DNA of 64,000 nucleotides from the NCBI GenBank assembly GCA_050180895.1, contig JBFXDS010000010.1, forward strand, positions 62,001-126,000, in the 5' to 3' direction. Below are positions 19,319 through 31,516 of the stretch, piece by piece (the stretch's first letter is position 1; every line of letters starts with the position of its first letter). The position numbers and the translations under genes were made by a program. The DNA comes from JBGPEQ01 sp050180895. GTDB lineage: Bacteria; Pseudomonadota; Alphaproteobacteria; Dongiales; Dongiaceae. A model generated the notes under the pieces. The model was not told where the DNA came from. It ran no database searches and was given only the letters and a program-made list of their open reading frames with translations.

Positions 19319-20443
19319 ATGAGACCTGTCCTTCTCGGCTCGGCCGCCATGGCGGCCCTCGGACTCGTTGCCGCCGATGCGGCGGCGGACGGCGTGCAGC
19401 TGAGCATCGGCGGCCGCTACAAGGGCGCCGCCGGCGTGCTGCCGACGGAGGATTTCAGCCCGTCGTCCGGCACCGCCGACGACGACGCGCGGAACTACGT
19501 CTTCAAGCAGGACGTCGAGGTCTATTTCCTCGGCGAGACGGTGCTGGACAACGGCCTTACCGTCGGCGCCCGGATCGAGCTCGAGGGCCAGACCTCCGGC
19601 GATCAGATCGACGCCGTCTATGCCTATTTCAGTGGCGGCTTCGGCGAGGTGCGCTTCGGCGACACGGACGAGGCCTATGCCCAGCTCTGCTATCTCGTGC
19701 CGACCGCATCCGAGCTGTTCGGCGCCGACAGCCCGGACTTCAATTTCTCCAACGCGGGGATCGCCGGCTACGCCGGCACCAACGGCACCTGCTACGGCAT
19801 GGACGACAAGTCGACGAAGCTGGTCTATTTCAGCCCGGTGTTCGCCGGCTTCCAGTTCGCCGCCTCCTTCACGCCGGACAACACCGAGGATACCCGCAAC
19901 TTCGAGGACGGCGCCGGGACGCGGTTCCGCAACGACCTAGACCAGAATTCCGAGAACATGTCGCTGGCCGCCGCCTTCAACCACGACTTCAACGGCGTGA
20001 CCCTGGTCGCCGGCGGCGGCGGCACCTTCAGCTTCGACAAGGAGACGAACCCCAACGACACCGACGACGCCCGCGCCTACAACGGCTATGCCCAGGTGGC
20101 GTTCTCCGGCTTCACCCTGGGCGTGGCCTCGGAGATGCGCGAGAACTTCGGCGACGACGGCTCGGACCAATGGGTCTACGGCGCCGGCGGCACCTACAAC
20201 TGGGACGCCTGGACGGTCGGGCTCGGCTGGACGCACGGCGACTACGAAGGCGCCATCGGCGCCAACGGCGTCGGCCCCTTCAACGCCGACCACGACGTCT
20301 ATTCGGCGACCGCCTCCTATGCGCTGGGGCCGGGCATCTCGCTCGACGGCGTGATCGAATACTCCGACTACGGCAGCAACGACGCCGCCGGTCCCGACTA
20401 CCAGGGCCTCGCGGCGGGCATCGGAACGTTGATCACGTTCTAG
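19319..20443 (+). CDS. Outer-membrane porin
   Basis: A 374-residue protein with a signal peptide (SAAMAALGLVAADAAA, cut near residue 24). The rest is built of alternating aromatic/polar strands with acidic loops, e.g. VEVYFLGETVLDNGLTVGAR, GFGEVRFGDTDEAYAQ, and a terminal strand ending in phenylalanine (LITF), the signal for BAM-dependent insertion. This fits the general Gram-negative porin family of alphaproteobacteria, a diffusion channel. Cysteines in the QLCYLV and GTCYGM loops may form a disulfide. A terminator follows. Confidence 0.87.
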   Translation: MRPVLLGSAAMAALGLVAADAAADGVQLSIGGRYKGAAGVLPTEDFSPSSGTADDDARNYVFKQDVEVYFLGETVLDNGLTVGARIELEGQTSGDQIDAVYAYFSGGFGEVRFGDTDEAYAQLCYLVPTASELFGADSPDFNFSNAGIAGYAGTNGTCYGMDDKSTKLVYFSPVFAGFQFAASFTPDNTEDTRNFEDGAGTRFRNDLDQNSENMSLAAAFNHDFNGVTLVAGGGGTFSFDKETNPNDTDDARAYNGYAQVAFSGFTLGVASEMRENFGDDGSDQWVYGAGGTYNWDAWTVGLGWTHGDYEGAIGANGVGPFNADHDVYSATASYALGPGISLDGVIEYSDYGSNDAAGPDYQGLAAGIGTLITF

Positions 20444-20489
20444 CCGTGCCTGCCGGCCGCGGCTGCCGAACCCTCCGGCAGCCGGCCCT

Positions 20490-20523
20490 CCTCTCCCCCG
20501 CGACGGCGGGGGAGAGGATTTTC
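20490..20523 (+). terminator. Rho-independent terminator after the porin gene
   Basis: A perfect 12-bp stem (CCTCTCCCCCGC at 20490-20501 with its complement at 20506-20517), loop GACG, then ATTTT. It lies 47 bases after the porin stop codon. Confidence 0.75.
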
Positions 20524-20661
20524 ACTGACCCCGACGCGCCGGTTGCACGCCTCCCGACATCGCGGCTAACTAGGCGGAGCGACTCGCACGGCCAGAAGCC
20601 GCATGGCGGCCGATGCGCCGCGACGGCGGTCGCTCGCAAGAAAACCGCAGGGAGAGATCAC

Positions 20662-21567
20662 ATGATCGGCATATCCGCCCGCGCATCTATCACGCGGCTG
20701 ACCGCATTCGCATCGGCGGCGATCCTGGCGACCGGCCTCGCCGCCTGCGCCAGCCAGGAGACCGAGCCGGCAACACCGGCCGTCGAGGTGCCCGCCAACG
20801 ACAACTTGAATGCGGTGCTGTGGACGCAGCGCTCCGTGGAGTTCAAGGGCAACGCCGAGGCGGCCTTCGCGCTGGCCCGCATCCGGCTCGACCAGGCGCT
20901 GCGCGACCGCGACTGGACGGCGGCGCCGGCCGAGCAGACCGGCAGCTATCGGCGCCTGCCACCGGCCGTCGTGCTCGACGTGGACGAAACGGTGCTCGAC
21001 AATTCCGCCTACCAGGCGTGGAACGTGGTCGCCGGCACCTCGTTCGACCCGAAGACCTGGACCTCCTTCGTCAATGCCAGGATGTCGGTGCCGATTCCCG
21101 GCGCCCTGGAGTTCACGCAATACGCCGCCGGCAAGGGCGTCGCCGTGTTCTACGTCACCAACCGCACGGCGGAGGAGGAGCCGGCGACGCGCGACAACCT
21201 GGCGCAGTACGGATTTCCCTTGGGCGGCAATGTCGACACGCTGCTGACCGCGCAGGAGCGGCCGGAGTGGAAATCGGCCAAGAGCACGCGCCGCGCCTTC
21301 ATCGCCGAGAACTACCGCATCCTCCTGCTGATCGGCGACAATTTCGGCGATTTCGTCGACGCCTATCGCGGCAGCGAAGACGAGCGGCAGCAGACCTACG
21401 ACGCCAACAAGGAGCGGTGGGGGCACGATTGGATCGTGATCGCCAATCCCACCTACGGCTCCTTCGAATCGGCGCCGTACAAGCACGATTTCAAGCTCTC
21501 GGACGACGAGAAGCGCAAAGCCAAGCGCGACGTCCTCTGGTCCTGGCCGGGACCGCCGCAGACCTAA
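20662..21567 (+). CDS. e(P4)-type acid phosphatase/5'-nucleotidase lipoprotein
   Basis: A 301-residue lipoprotein of the HAD class C acid phosphatase group. The lipobox ends LAAC with C29 as the lipidation site. HAD motif I is DVDETVLDNS near residue 110, motif II is FYVTNRTAEEE near 175, and the metal-binding end is IGDNFGDF near 225. These enzymes dephosphorylate nucleotides at the cell surface for uptake. The ATG at 20662 follows GGGAGAG. Confidence 0.9.
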   Translation: MIGISARASITRLTAFASAAILATGLAACASQETEPATPAVEVPANDNLNAVLWTQRSVEFKGNAEAAFALARIRLDQALRDRDWTAAPAEQTGSYRRLPPAVVLDVDETVLDNSAYQAWNVVAGTSFDPKTWTSFVNARMSVPIPGALEFTQYAAGKGVAVFYVTNRTAEEEPATRDNLAQYGFPLGGNVDTLLTAQERPEWKSAKSTRRAFIAENYRILLLIGDNFGDFVDAYRGSEDERQQTYDANKERWGHDWIVIANPTYGSFESAPYKHDFKLSDDEKRKAKRDVLWSWPGPPQT

Positions 21568-21583
21568 GGAGGCGGCGGCCGCC

Positions 21584-22189
21584 CTACATCGGCGGCTGCA
21601 CGCCGTCCTTGCCGGCGATGACGCGGCTGGCCGCGAGGCTGCCGTCCTCAGCCTTCGTCGCCGGGATGAACACGGCCGTGCCGGGCTGCAGGAGGCTCCG
21701 GTCGCCGGGGGCGAGGGTGACGACCGGCGCCTCCGGCGGCACTTCGATCTCGTTCTCGCCGCCCTGGTACTTGAGCTTCAGCAGGCGGCCCTCGGCGACG
21801 TCGACGACCTCGGCGACGGTGGCGTTGGTCATCGTGCTGTCGGGCGTCAGGTCCCAGGGGCGATGGCCTTCGCCGGTGCCGCGCGCGGCCTCCGGGAAGA
21901 TCAGCACCTCCTGCGCATGCAGCTTCCCATCCGTGCCCTTCACGGCAGCCGAGCCGATGTAGTCGCCCGCCTTGATGTCGGACAAGTCCGCCTTGGTCAC
22001 CGCACTGACCTGGAGATCTTCCGCCAAGGTGATGGAGAGTTCCTGATTCTCACGGGATTTGACGACGAGCGTCTGGCCGTCGAGCGTCTCGACCGTGCCG
22101 CGGATTCGCGTCGGCGTGCCCTCCTGGGCCAGGGCGGGCAGGACGACGAGGGCGAGGAAGGCTCCAGCTAGCAGCGAGAACGGGCGCAT
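21584..22189 (-). CDS. Secreted protein of unknown function with OB-like repeats
   Basis: A 201-residue protein with signal peptide (LLAGAFLALVVLPALAQ). The mature part is beta-rich: RIRGTVETLDGQTLVVKSRENQELSITL, then AGDYIGSAAV and KLHAQEVLIFPEAARGTGEGHRP. This pattern resembles DUF5666/OB-like periplasmic proteins. The ATG at 22189 is chosen because it starts the signal peptide. It ends 16 bases from the convergent phosphatase stop. Function unknown. Confidence 0.7.
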   Translation of the reverse strand: MRPFSLLAGAFLALVVLPALAQEGTPTRIRGTVETLDGQTLVVKSRENQELSITLAEDLQVSAVTKADLSDIKAGDYIGSAAVKGTDGKLHAQEVLIFPEAARGTGEGHRPWDLTPDSTMTNATVAEVVDVAEGRLLKLKYQGGENEIEVPPEAPVVTLAPGDRSLLQPGTAVFIPATKAEDGSLAASRVIAGKDGVQPPM

Positions 22190-22249
22190 GGACGGTACTC
22201 CTCCCGAGAACGGCGGATGCACTGGGAACAGCGCCGACCCGACCTTTAT

Positions 22250-23896
<1,647 letters not shown>

Positions 23897-23970
23897 GGTG
23901 ACTCTCCCTCGGCGGTGGGTGGAGCGCCTCACGTTAGTACACCATGCCCGAGACGCCTGCATAAGCGCCG

Positions 23971-24056
23971 TGCGTCCTTCGACAGGCTCAGGATGGGGGA
24001 TACTCTTTGTGTGGCACGAAGAATGGCCTTCATCCTGAGCCTGTCGGAAGGACGCA
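23971..24056. repeat. Long intergenic palindrome, family A copy 3
   Basis: The left arm starts TGCGTCCTTCGACAGGCTCA at 23971; the right arm ends at 24056 and has an extra G in the GTCGGAAGG part, so this copy is slightly degraded. It lies between groEL and the TPP enzyme gene. Confidence 0.88.
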
Positions 24057-24086
24057 CCATATTGATCCCAGACTCCTCTAGGGCGC

Positions 24087-24117
24087 AAAAAAGAAGGGGC
24101 GGCCGGATGGCCGCCCC
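24087..24117 (-). terminator. Rho-independent terminator of the groES-groEL operon
   Basis: Read on the minus strand, GGGGCGGCC, loop ATCC and GGCCGCCCC (24117-24096) are followed by TTCTTTTTT. A second strong hairpin, with a GGGGCGGCCC arm, sits at about 24132-24156 between it and the groEL stop. Confidence 0.88.
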
Positions 24118-24168
24118 TGAAATCTGAGCGAGGGGCGGCCCCCGTGGGCCGCCCCGACGTTGCGATGA

Positions 24169-25812
<1,644 letters not shown>

Positions 25813-25869
25813 AGCTTCAAACTCCTCTCAATTCTCTCTTGCTAATTTGTGTTTCTCGTTTTCGGGAAA

Positions 25870-26187
25870 TCAGGCCGCGGCCTTCTTCTTGGCGGTGCTG
25901 CCCTCGATGACGCCCATGATGTCGGACTCCTTCATGATCAACAGCTCTTCGCCGTCGATCTTGACCTCGGTGCCCGACCACTTGCCGAACAGCACCCGGT
26001 CGCCCGCCTTGACGTCGATGGGGATCAGCTTGCCCGACTCATCGCGACCGCCCGGACCGACGGCGACGATCTCGCCCTCCTGCGGCTTCTCCTTCGCGGT
26101 GTCCGGGATGATGATGCCGCCAGCGGTCTTGGCTTCCTGCTCGATCCGGCGGACCACCACCCGATCGTGCAACGGACGGAACTTCAT
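25870..26187 (-). CDS. groS: 10-kDa co-chaperonin GroES
   Basis: A 105-residue lid for the GroEL cage. It starts MKFRPLHDRVVVRRIEQEAK, with the mobile loop TAGGIIIPDTAKEKP near residues 22-38 that docks on GroEL, and continues VLFGKWSGTEVKIDGEELLIMKESDI. The ATG at 26187 is chosen because it matches the family start; an upstream in-frame ATG would add five atypical residues. Confidence 0.97.
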   Translation of the reverse strand: MKFRPLHDRVVVRRIEQEAKTAGGIIIPDTAKEKPQEGEIVAVGPGGRDESGKLIPIDVKAGDRVLFGKWSGTEVKIDGEELLIMKESDIMGVIEGSTAKKKAAA

Positions 26188-26259
26188 TGCGCAACCCTCC
26201 ATAAATAACTGATTTGGTTTGTTTCTCTGGCGTGGCCAGAGACCGCGCGCGGGACCTTG

Positions 26260-26286
26260 CTAGCACTCCCTCGCGCTGAGTGCCAG
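26260..26286. promoter_or_regulatory. CIRCE operator for HrcA upstream of groES
   Basis: CTAGCACTC (26260-26268), nine bases, then GAGTGCCAG (26278-26286) matches the CIRCE consensus TTAGCACTC-N9-GAGTGCTAA at 15 of 18 positions. It lies just downstream of a promoter and upstream of groES, so the HrcA repressor should control the operon in heat shock. Confidence 0.92.
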
Positions 26287-26287
26287 G

Positions 26288-26316
26288 GATTTAGGCGCAA
26301 ACTTGGCGGGAGTCAA
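26288..26316 (-). promoter_or_regulatory. groES-groEL promoter
   Basis: On the minus strand TTGACT (26316-26311), 17 bases, then TAAATC (26293-26288). The -10 abuts the CIRCE element, so HrcA would cover the transcription start. Confidence 0.7.
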
Positions 26317-26454
26317 GCAACACCCTGGCCCGGCTGGCAGCAATCCGGCCGGCGGGCTGCTAGTATGTTGTTTTCATTGATTTTTAACTGCACTGCGGCA
26401 ACATAGTTAAACGACAGGACGTTGATTCCCAGCGCAAACGGTGCGAGCAACATC

Positions 26455-26718
26455 ATGGGAAACTTCGCAAAGCAGCTGCAGAGCTATCGCCTGACGACGG
26501 CCGAGATCCTCTACCACCTGCCCGACCACCCTCACCTGCTGCAGTCCTACATCTGGCAGGAATTGGATATGGCGCCGCGCTTTCCGGTGCTGTGCCGGTT
26601 CCTCGATTTCTGGTCGCGCAGCCTGGACGGAAAGCTCCATTCGGTCCGCGTCGCATCGGTCGGGCTGATCAAGCCGGCCGAGTTCCGCTTCGCCAATTCC
26701 TGCCTGACCCTGCAATAG
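26455..26718 (+). CDS. usg: Usg family protein
   Basis: An 87-residue protein with the family signature YRLTTAEILYHLPDHPHLLQSYIWQE, split here as YRLTTAEILYHLPDHPHL near residue 11 and FPVLCRFLDFWSRSLDGKLHS near 42, ending in GLIKPAEFR. Usg was named from an open frame near alphaproteobacterial trp genes; its function is unknown. No trp genes lie here. The ATG at 26455 fits homologue length; one at 26422 is possible. Confidence 0.85.
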   Translation: MGNFAKQLQSYRLTTAEILYHLPDHPHLLQSYIWQELDMAPRFPVLCRFLDFWSRSLDGKLHSVRVASVGLIKPAEFRFANSCLTLQ

Positions 26719-26843
26719 CCGCCCGCGCCCGAAGGCCGCATGCCTGCGTCCTTGCCGGCCGGCAGGGGCGCGGGTAGAAGCGTCCCGTCTTTCTCCAACG
26801 TCGTTCTCCGCGGAAAGGGCGCATTCGTTTGCACTGCCGCGCG

Positions 26844-26939
26844 ACCCCCCACCCTAACCCTCCCCCTCAAGGGGGGAGGGAATGGTGCGCACACAATGGG
26901 CGTCCCTCCCCCCTTGAGGGGGAGGGTAGGGTGGGGGGT
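26844..26939. repeat. Inverted repeat, family C copy 1 (CACCCTAACCCTCCCCC type)
   Basis: The left arm (26844-26880) contains CCCACCCTAACCCTCCCCCT and the right arm (26904-26939) GGGGGAGGGTAGGGTGGGGG. Each side also carries a CCCCTCAAGGGG hairpin. It fills the space between usg and ctaA; related elements are at 30336 and 60777. Confidence 0.88.
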
Positions 26940-26981
26940 GCCGATGCGAGTACGCTCAAGCGCCGCAAATCGTAGAGGCGC

Positions 26982-28004
26982 ATGGCCGCGGCGTTCGACA
27001 CTCCCTCCGGCACGCATGCCGCCGACCGGGCGATCGGCCTCTGGCTCCTGGTCTGCTGCGCCATGGTCTTTGCGGTCGTCGTCATCGGCGGGATCACGCG
27101 GCTCACCGAGTCCGGCCTGTCGATCACGGAATGGCGGCCGGTCGCCGGCGTCCTGCCGCCGCTCTCGGAGGCCGAATGGGAGCGGCAGTTCGAGCTCTAC
27201 CGGCAGATCCCGGAATACCGGGAGGTCAACCGCGGCATGATCCTGGCCGCGTTCAAGACCATCTTCTGGTGGGAGTACGTCCACCGGCTGTGGGCGCGCC
27301 TGATCGGCATCGTGTTCGCCGTGCCGCTACTGGTGTTCCTCCTGCGCGGGCGGGTCCGACGCGGGCTGGCGCCGCACCTGATCGCCATGTTCCTGCTCGG
27401 CGGCCTGCAGGGCGCGCTCGGCTGGTACATGGTGACGAGCGGGCTCAGCGTCCGCACCGACGTGAGCCAATACCGGCTGGTCGTGCATTTCCTCGCCGCG
27501 CTCGCGATCTACTCCTACATGTTCTGGATCGCCCTGACCCTGCTGCGGCGGCGGCCGGCACCGCCGCGCGCCGCGCCCTTGCGCCGCCACCTGCTGGCGG
27601 TCGCCGCGCTGCTCCTGCCGACGCTCACCTTCGGCGCCTTCGTCGCCGGGCTCGACGGCGGGCTGGTCTACAACAGCTTCCCGCTGATGGGCGGGCGGTG
27701 GATCCCGGGCGACGCCTTCGCCACCTGGATCAGCCCCTTCGAGGACCCGGTAACGGCGCAGTTCATCCATCGCTGGCTGGCGATGGCGGCGGTGGTGTCG
27801 ATCGTCGCCCTGTGGCTGCGGCGGTTCCGCGCGGCGACGGCCGCGCGGCAGATCGATCTGCTCGCCGCCATGGCGCTGCTGCAGGCCGGCCTCGGCGTCG
27901 CCACGCTGCTGCTGGCGGTGCCGATCCCGCTGGCCGCCGCCCACCAGGCGGGCGCCGTCGCGCTGTGGACTCTGACGTTGTGGGCCCTGCACGCCGCGCG
28001 CTAA
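26982..28004 (+). CDS. ctaA: Heme A synthase (COX15/CtaA)
   Basis: A 340-residue membrane protein with about eight transmembrane helices that oxidises the C8 methyl of heme O to a formyl group, giving heme A for cytochrome c oxidase. Four heme-ligand histidines are visible: EYVHRLW, LVVHFLAA, FIHRWLAM and AAHQAGA. VVIGGITRLTESGLSITEW after the first helix is the family signature. The length fits the proteobacterial (class II) form without the cysteine pair. Confidence 0.95.
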   Translation: MAAAFDTPSGTHAADRAIGLWLLVCCAMVFAVVVIGGITRLTESGLSITEWRPVAGVLPPLSEAEWERQFELYRQIPEYREVNRGMILAAFKTIFWWEYVHRLWARLIGIVFAVPLLVFLLRGRVRRGLAPHLIAMFLLGGLQGALGWYMVTSGLSVRTDVSQYRLVVHFLAALAIYSYMFWIALTLLRRRPAPPRAAPLRRHLLAVAALLLPTLTFGAFVAGLDGGLVYNSFPLMGGRWIPGDAFATWISPFEDPVTAQFIHRWLAMAAVVSIVALWLRRFRAATAARQIDLLAAMALLQAGLGVATLLLAVPIPLAAAHQAGAVALWTLTLWALHAAR

Positions 28005-28040
28005 CCTCGGCCCCTCATCCAACGCGACGGGGAGGATGCC

Positions 28041-29048
28041 ATGCAGCCGGTGACCTGGGGCATCATCAGCACCGCCAAGATCGGCGTCGAGAAGGTCATC
28101 CCGGCAATGCAGAAGAGCAAGCATTGCCACATCCGGGCGATTGCCTCGCGCGACCTGGCGCTGGCCCGGCGCTGGGCCGAGAAGCTCAACATTCCCAAGG
28201 CCTACGGCTCCTACGAGGCGCTGCTCGCCGATCCCGAGATCGAGGCGGTCTACAACCCGCTGCCCAACCACCTGCATGTGCCCTGGTCGATCAAGGCGGC
28301 GGAAGCCGGCAAGCATGTCCTGTGCGAGAAGCCGATCGCCCTCGATGCCCGGGAGGCGCAGCAGCTGGTGGCGGCCCGCGACCGCACCGGCAAGCTGATC
28401 ACCGAGGCCTTCATGGTGCGCAGCCATCCGCAGTGGCTGGGCGCGCGCGAGCTGGTGCGCCAGGGCCGGATCGGCGCGCTGCGCGCCGTCCAGGGCCTGT
28501 TCAGCTACTTCCTCACCGACCCGCAGAACGTGCGCAACAAGGCCGACATCGGCGGCGGCGGACTCTACGACATCGGCTGCTATCCGATCGTCACCTCGCG
28601 CTTCCTGTTCGAGGCCGAGCCGACGCGCGTGGTCGCGCTCATCGAGCGCGATCCCGTCCTGAAGGTCGACCGGCTGGCCAGCGCCATCCTCGACTACCCC
28701 AAGGGCCAGGCCAGCTTCATGTGCTCGACCCAGCTGGTGCCCTATCAGCGCATGCAGATCCTCGGCACCAAAGGCCGCATCGAGATCGAGATTCCCTTCA
28801 ACGCGCCGCCCGACCGGCCCTGCCGCATCTTCGTCGACGACGGCAGCCAGCTCGGCGATGCCTCGGCGCGCGAGGAGACGTTCGCCGTCTGCGATCAGTA
28901 TGCGATCCAGGGCGATCTGTTCTCGGAGGCGGTGCGCTCTGGCAAGCCGGTCGAGTTCCCGCTGGAGAACGCGGTGCAGAACATGCGCGTCATCGATGCG
29001 CTGTTCCGCTCGGCCAGGACGGGCGGATGGGAGACGGTGGCGGCCTGA
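28041..29048 (+). CDS. Gfo/Idh/MocA-family NAD(P)-dependent oxidoreductase
   Basis: A 335-residue dehydrogenase. The N-terminal Rossmann domain has WGIISTAKIGVEKVIPAM, and the conserved catalytic/cofactor lysine is in VLCEKPIAL near residue 95. The C-terminal domain contains GGGGLYDIGCYPI, the family's substrate-site motif. Such enzymes oxidise or reduce sugars, inositols or trans-dihydrodiols; the substrate is unknown. It precedes a polyamine-type ABC importer but a link is not shown. Confidence 0.9.
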   Translation: MQPVTWGIISTAKIGVEKVIPAMQKSKHCHIRAIASRDLALARRWAEKLNIPKAYGSYEALLADPEIEAVYNPLPNHLHVPWSIKAAEAGKHVLCEKPIALDAREAQQLVAARDRTGKLITEAFMVRSHPQWLGARELVRQGRIGALRAVQGLFSYFLTDPQNVRNKADIGGGGLYDIGCYPIVTSRFLFEAEPTRVVALIERDPVLKVDRLASAILDYPKGQASFMCSTQLVPYQRMQILGTKGRIEIEIPFNAPPDRPCRIFVDDGSQLGDASAREETFAVCDQYAIQGDLFSEAVRSGKPVEFPLENAVQNMRVIDALFRSARTGGWETVAA

Positions 29049-29148
29049 CCGAATGGCGCTTGTGGACTGCCGGTCGGGCGCGCTAGCCTTGACCAAACGA
29101 TCAAGAATGCGTGCATCGAAACCCTGCTGAAAAGATAGGAGATCCAAG

Positions 29149-30330
29149 ATGACAGGGAGAACCCGTTGGGCCTCCGCGCTGGGCGGCGCGGCGGCGGTCG
29201 CCATCCTCGGGCTTGCCGGCGGCACGGCCCGGGCCGACATGCCGACCAGCCTCGGCGCCGGCGAGGGGCAGGTCGATATCGTCGCCTGGCCCGGTTACAT
29301 CGAGCGCGGCGACACCGACAAGAACTTCGACTGGGTGACCGACTTCGAGGCGAAGACGAGCTGCAAGGTCAACGTCAAGACCGCCAACACCTCCGACGAG
29401 ATGGTGGCGCTGATGAACGAGGGCGGCTTCGATCTCGTCACCGCCTCGGGCGACGCCAGCCTGCGGCTGATCGCGGGCAAGCGCGTGCAGGAGGTCAACG
29501 TCGACCTGATCCCCAGCTACAACACCGTGGACGAGCGGCTGCAGAACGCCCCCTGGCACACCGTCGAGGGCAAGCATTACGGCGTGCCCTACCAGTGGGG
29601 CTCGAACGTGCTTGCCTACAACACCAACGTGTTCAAGGAGGCACCGACGAGCTGGAGCGTCGTGTTCAACGAGACGACGCTGCCGGACGGCAAGTCCAAT
29701 TCCGGCCGCGTGCAGGCTTTCGACGGCCCCATCTACGTCGCCGACGCCGCGCTCTACCTGAAGCACCACAAGCCGGAGCTCGGCATCACCGATCCCTATG
29801 CGCTGAACGAGGACCAGTACAAGGCGGCGCTCGACCTGCTGCGCCAGCAGCGTCAGCTCGTCGCCCGCTACTGGCATGATGCCTTCGTGCAGATCGACGA
29901 TTTCAAGAACGAGGGCGTCGCCGTCTCCTCGTCCTGGCCGTTCCAGGTCAACCTGCTGAAGGCCGACAACCAGCCGATCGCCAGCACCGTTCCCGAGGAA
30001 GGCGCCACCGGCTGGGCCGATACGACGATGCTGCATGCCGAGGCCGCGCACCCCAATTGCGCCTACATGTGGATGGAGCACTCGATCAGCCCGAAGGTGC
30101 AGGGGGATCTGGCGGCCTGGTTCAGCTCGGTCCCGTCGGTGCCCGCGGCCTGCAAGGGCAACGCGCTGCTCGGCGACGGCGGCTGCGACACCAACGGCTT
30201 CGGCAACTTCGACAAGATCGCCTTCTGGAAAACGCCGACCGCCAATTGCGGCGATCCCAAGGGCGGCAAGGAGTGCGTGCCCTACTATCGCTGGGTGTCC
30301 GACTACATCGCCATCCTCGGCGGGCGCTGA
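29149..30330 (+). CDS. ABC transporter periplasmic substrate-binding protein, polyamine type (YdcS-like)
   Basis: A 393-residue PotD/YdcS-family protein with a signal peptide (AAVAILGLAGGTARA). The mature chain shows IVAWPGYIERG, LVTASGDASLRLIAG and YGVPYQWGSNVLAYN, then MWMEHSISPKVQGDLAAWF, as in extracellular solute-binding family 1 members. Gene order binding protein-ATPase-permease-permease matches ydcSTUV/pot systems. Cysteines in PAACKG, GGCDTN, ANCGDP and KECVPY may give disulfides near the C terminus. A hairpin follows the gene. Confidence 0.9.
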   Translation: MTGRTRWASALGGAAAVAILGLAGGTARADMPTSLGAGEGQVDIVAWPGYIERGDTDKNFDWVTDFEAKTSCKVNVKTANTSDEMVALMNEGGFDLVTASGDASLRLIAGKRVQEVNVDLIPSYNTVDERLQNAPWHTVEGKHYGVPYQWGSNVLAYNTNVFKEAPTSWSVVFNETTLPDGKSNSGRVQAFDGPIYVADAALYLKHHKPELGITDPYALNEDQYKAALDLLRQQRQLVARYWHDAFVQIDDFKNEGVAVSSSWPFQVNLLKADNQPIASTVPEEGATGWADTTMLHAEAAHPNCAYMWMEHSISPKVQGDLAAWFSSVPSVPAACKGNALLGDGGCDTNGFGNFDKIAFWKTPTANCGDPKGGKECVPYYRWVSDYIAILGGR

Positions 30331-30335
30331 CGACG

Positions 30336-30442
30336 CCCCTCACCCTACCCTCTCCCGCTGATGCGGGAGAGGGGACTGATCGAGCAACGGCACAGCCGAG
30401 TCCCCTCTCCCGCTTGCTTGCGGGAGAGGGATAGGGTGAGGG
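30336..30442. repeat. Tandem hairpins, family C copy 2, between binding protein and ATPase genes
   Basis: CCTCACCCTACCCTCTCCCG starts at 30338 with its mirror ending GGGATAGGGTGAGGG near 30441. Each arm is a separate hairpin (CTCTCCCGC TGAT GCGGGAGAG and CTCTCCCGC TTGCTT GCGGGAGAG). The position after the periplasmic protein gene suggests partial termination or mRNA protection. Confidence 0.88.
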
Positions 30443-30475
30443 AGAACGCCACAACCCAGCGCCGTCGCCGATCTC

Positions 30476-31516
30476 ATGGCAGACAATTCCATCGCCGTCC
30501 GCTTCGCCGGAGTCAGTCGCCATTTCGGCGAGGTGCGCGCGGTGGACGAGGTGAGCTTCGCCATCGCCGACGGCGAGTTCTTCGCCATGCTCGGGCCGTC
30601 CGGCTCGGGCAAGACAACCTGCCTGCGCCTCATCGCCGGCTTCGAGCAGCCGACCCGCGGCGACATCCTGCTGCACGGCAAGCCGATGACGGGCGTCCCG
30701 CCCTATGAGCGCGACGTCAATACCGTGTTCCAGGACTACGCGCTGTTCCCGCACATGACCGTGGGCGAGAACGTCGCCTACGGCCTCATGATCCGCAAGG
30801 TGCCGCGGGCCGAGCGGGCGCGGCGAGCCCGGGAGATGCTGGAGATGGTTGCGCTCGCCGACATGGCCGGGCGCAAGCCGGGTCAACTCTCCGGCGGCCA
30901 GCGGCAGCGCGTGGCGCTGGCGCGCGCGCTGATCAACCAGCCGAGCGTGCTGCTGCTCGACGAGCCGCTGGGCGCGCTCGACCTCAAGCTGCGCGAGCAG
31001 ATGCAGGTGGAGCTGAAGGCGATCCAGCGCCGGGTCGGCATCACCTTCATCTACGTCACCCACGACCAGGGCGAGGCGCTCGGCATGAGCGACCGCATCG
31101 CCGTGTTCAACAAGGGCCGCATCGAGCAGATCGGCACCCCCGCCGAGATCTACGAGCGGCCGTCCTCGGCCTTCGTCGCCGGCTTCGTCGGCGTCTCCAA
31201 CATCCTCGATGGCGCCGTGGCGCAGTCCATCGCCGGCTCGCCCGCCGCCTTCTCGATCCGGCCGGAGAAGATCCGCATGCAGTCGCCGGACGCGGCGGTG
31301 CCCGCCGACTGCTTCAGCGCGGCGGGCCGCATCGACAGCCTGCTCTATCTCGGCGCCAGCACGCGCTACAACGTCGCGCTCGACGACGGCGGCGAACTCA
31401 CGGTGATCGAACAGAACCGCGACGCGCCGAATGTCGCCGCCGTGCCGCAGCAGGGCCTGCCGGTCCGCCTGGTCTGGCCGCGGCGCCAGGTACAGCCGAT
31501 CGGCCCCGGCCGATGA
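30476..31516 (+). CDS. ABC transporter ATP-binding protein, PotA/YdcT type
   Basis: A 346-residue ATPase. Walker A is GPSGSGKTT near residue 44, the Q-loop is VFQDYALFPHM, the signature is LSGGQRQRVALARAL, Walker B is VLLLDEPLGALDL and the switch is YVTHDQGEAL. The C-terminal TOBE-like domain (from about 245) sets regulation or substrate coupling. It overlaps the next permease gene by 4 bases (ATGA). Confidence 0.95.
   Translation: MADNSIAVRFAGVSRHFGEVRAVDEVSFAIADGEFFAMLGPSGSGKTTCLRLIAGFEQPTRGDILLHGKPMTGVPPYERDVNTVFQDYALFPHMTVGENVAYGLMIRKVPRAERARRAREMLEMVALADMAGRKPGQLSGGQRQRVALARALINQPSVLLLDEPLGALDLKLREQMQVELKAIQRRVGITFIYVTHDQGEALGMSDRIAVFNKGRIEQIGTPAEIYERPSSAFVAGFVGVSNILDGAVAQSIAGSPAAFSIRPEKIRMQSPDAAVPADCFSAAGRIDSLLYLGASTRYNVALDDGGELTVIEQNRDAPNVAAVPQQGLPVRLVWPRRQVQPIGPGR

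Noticed and set aside
23897..24088. N-terminal extension of the acetolactate-synthase-like protein
   Set aside because: It also translates a family A repeat; the GTG at 23896 with a good ribosome site is preferred.
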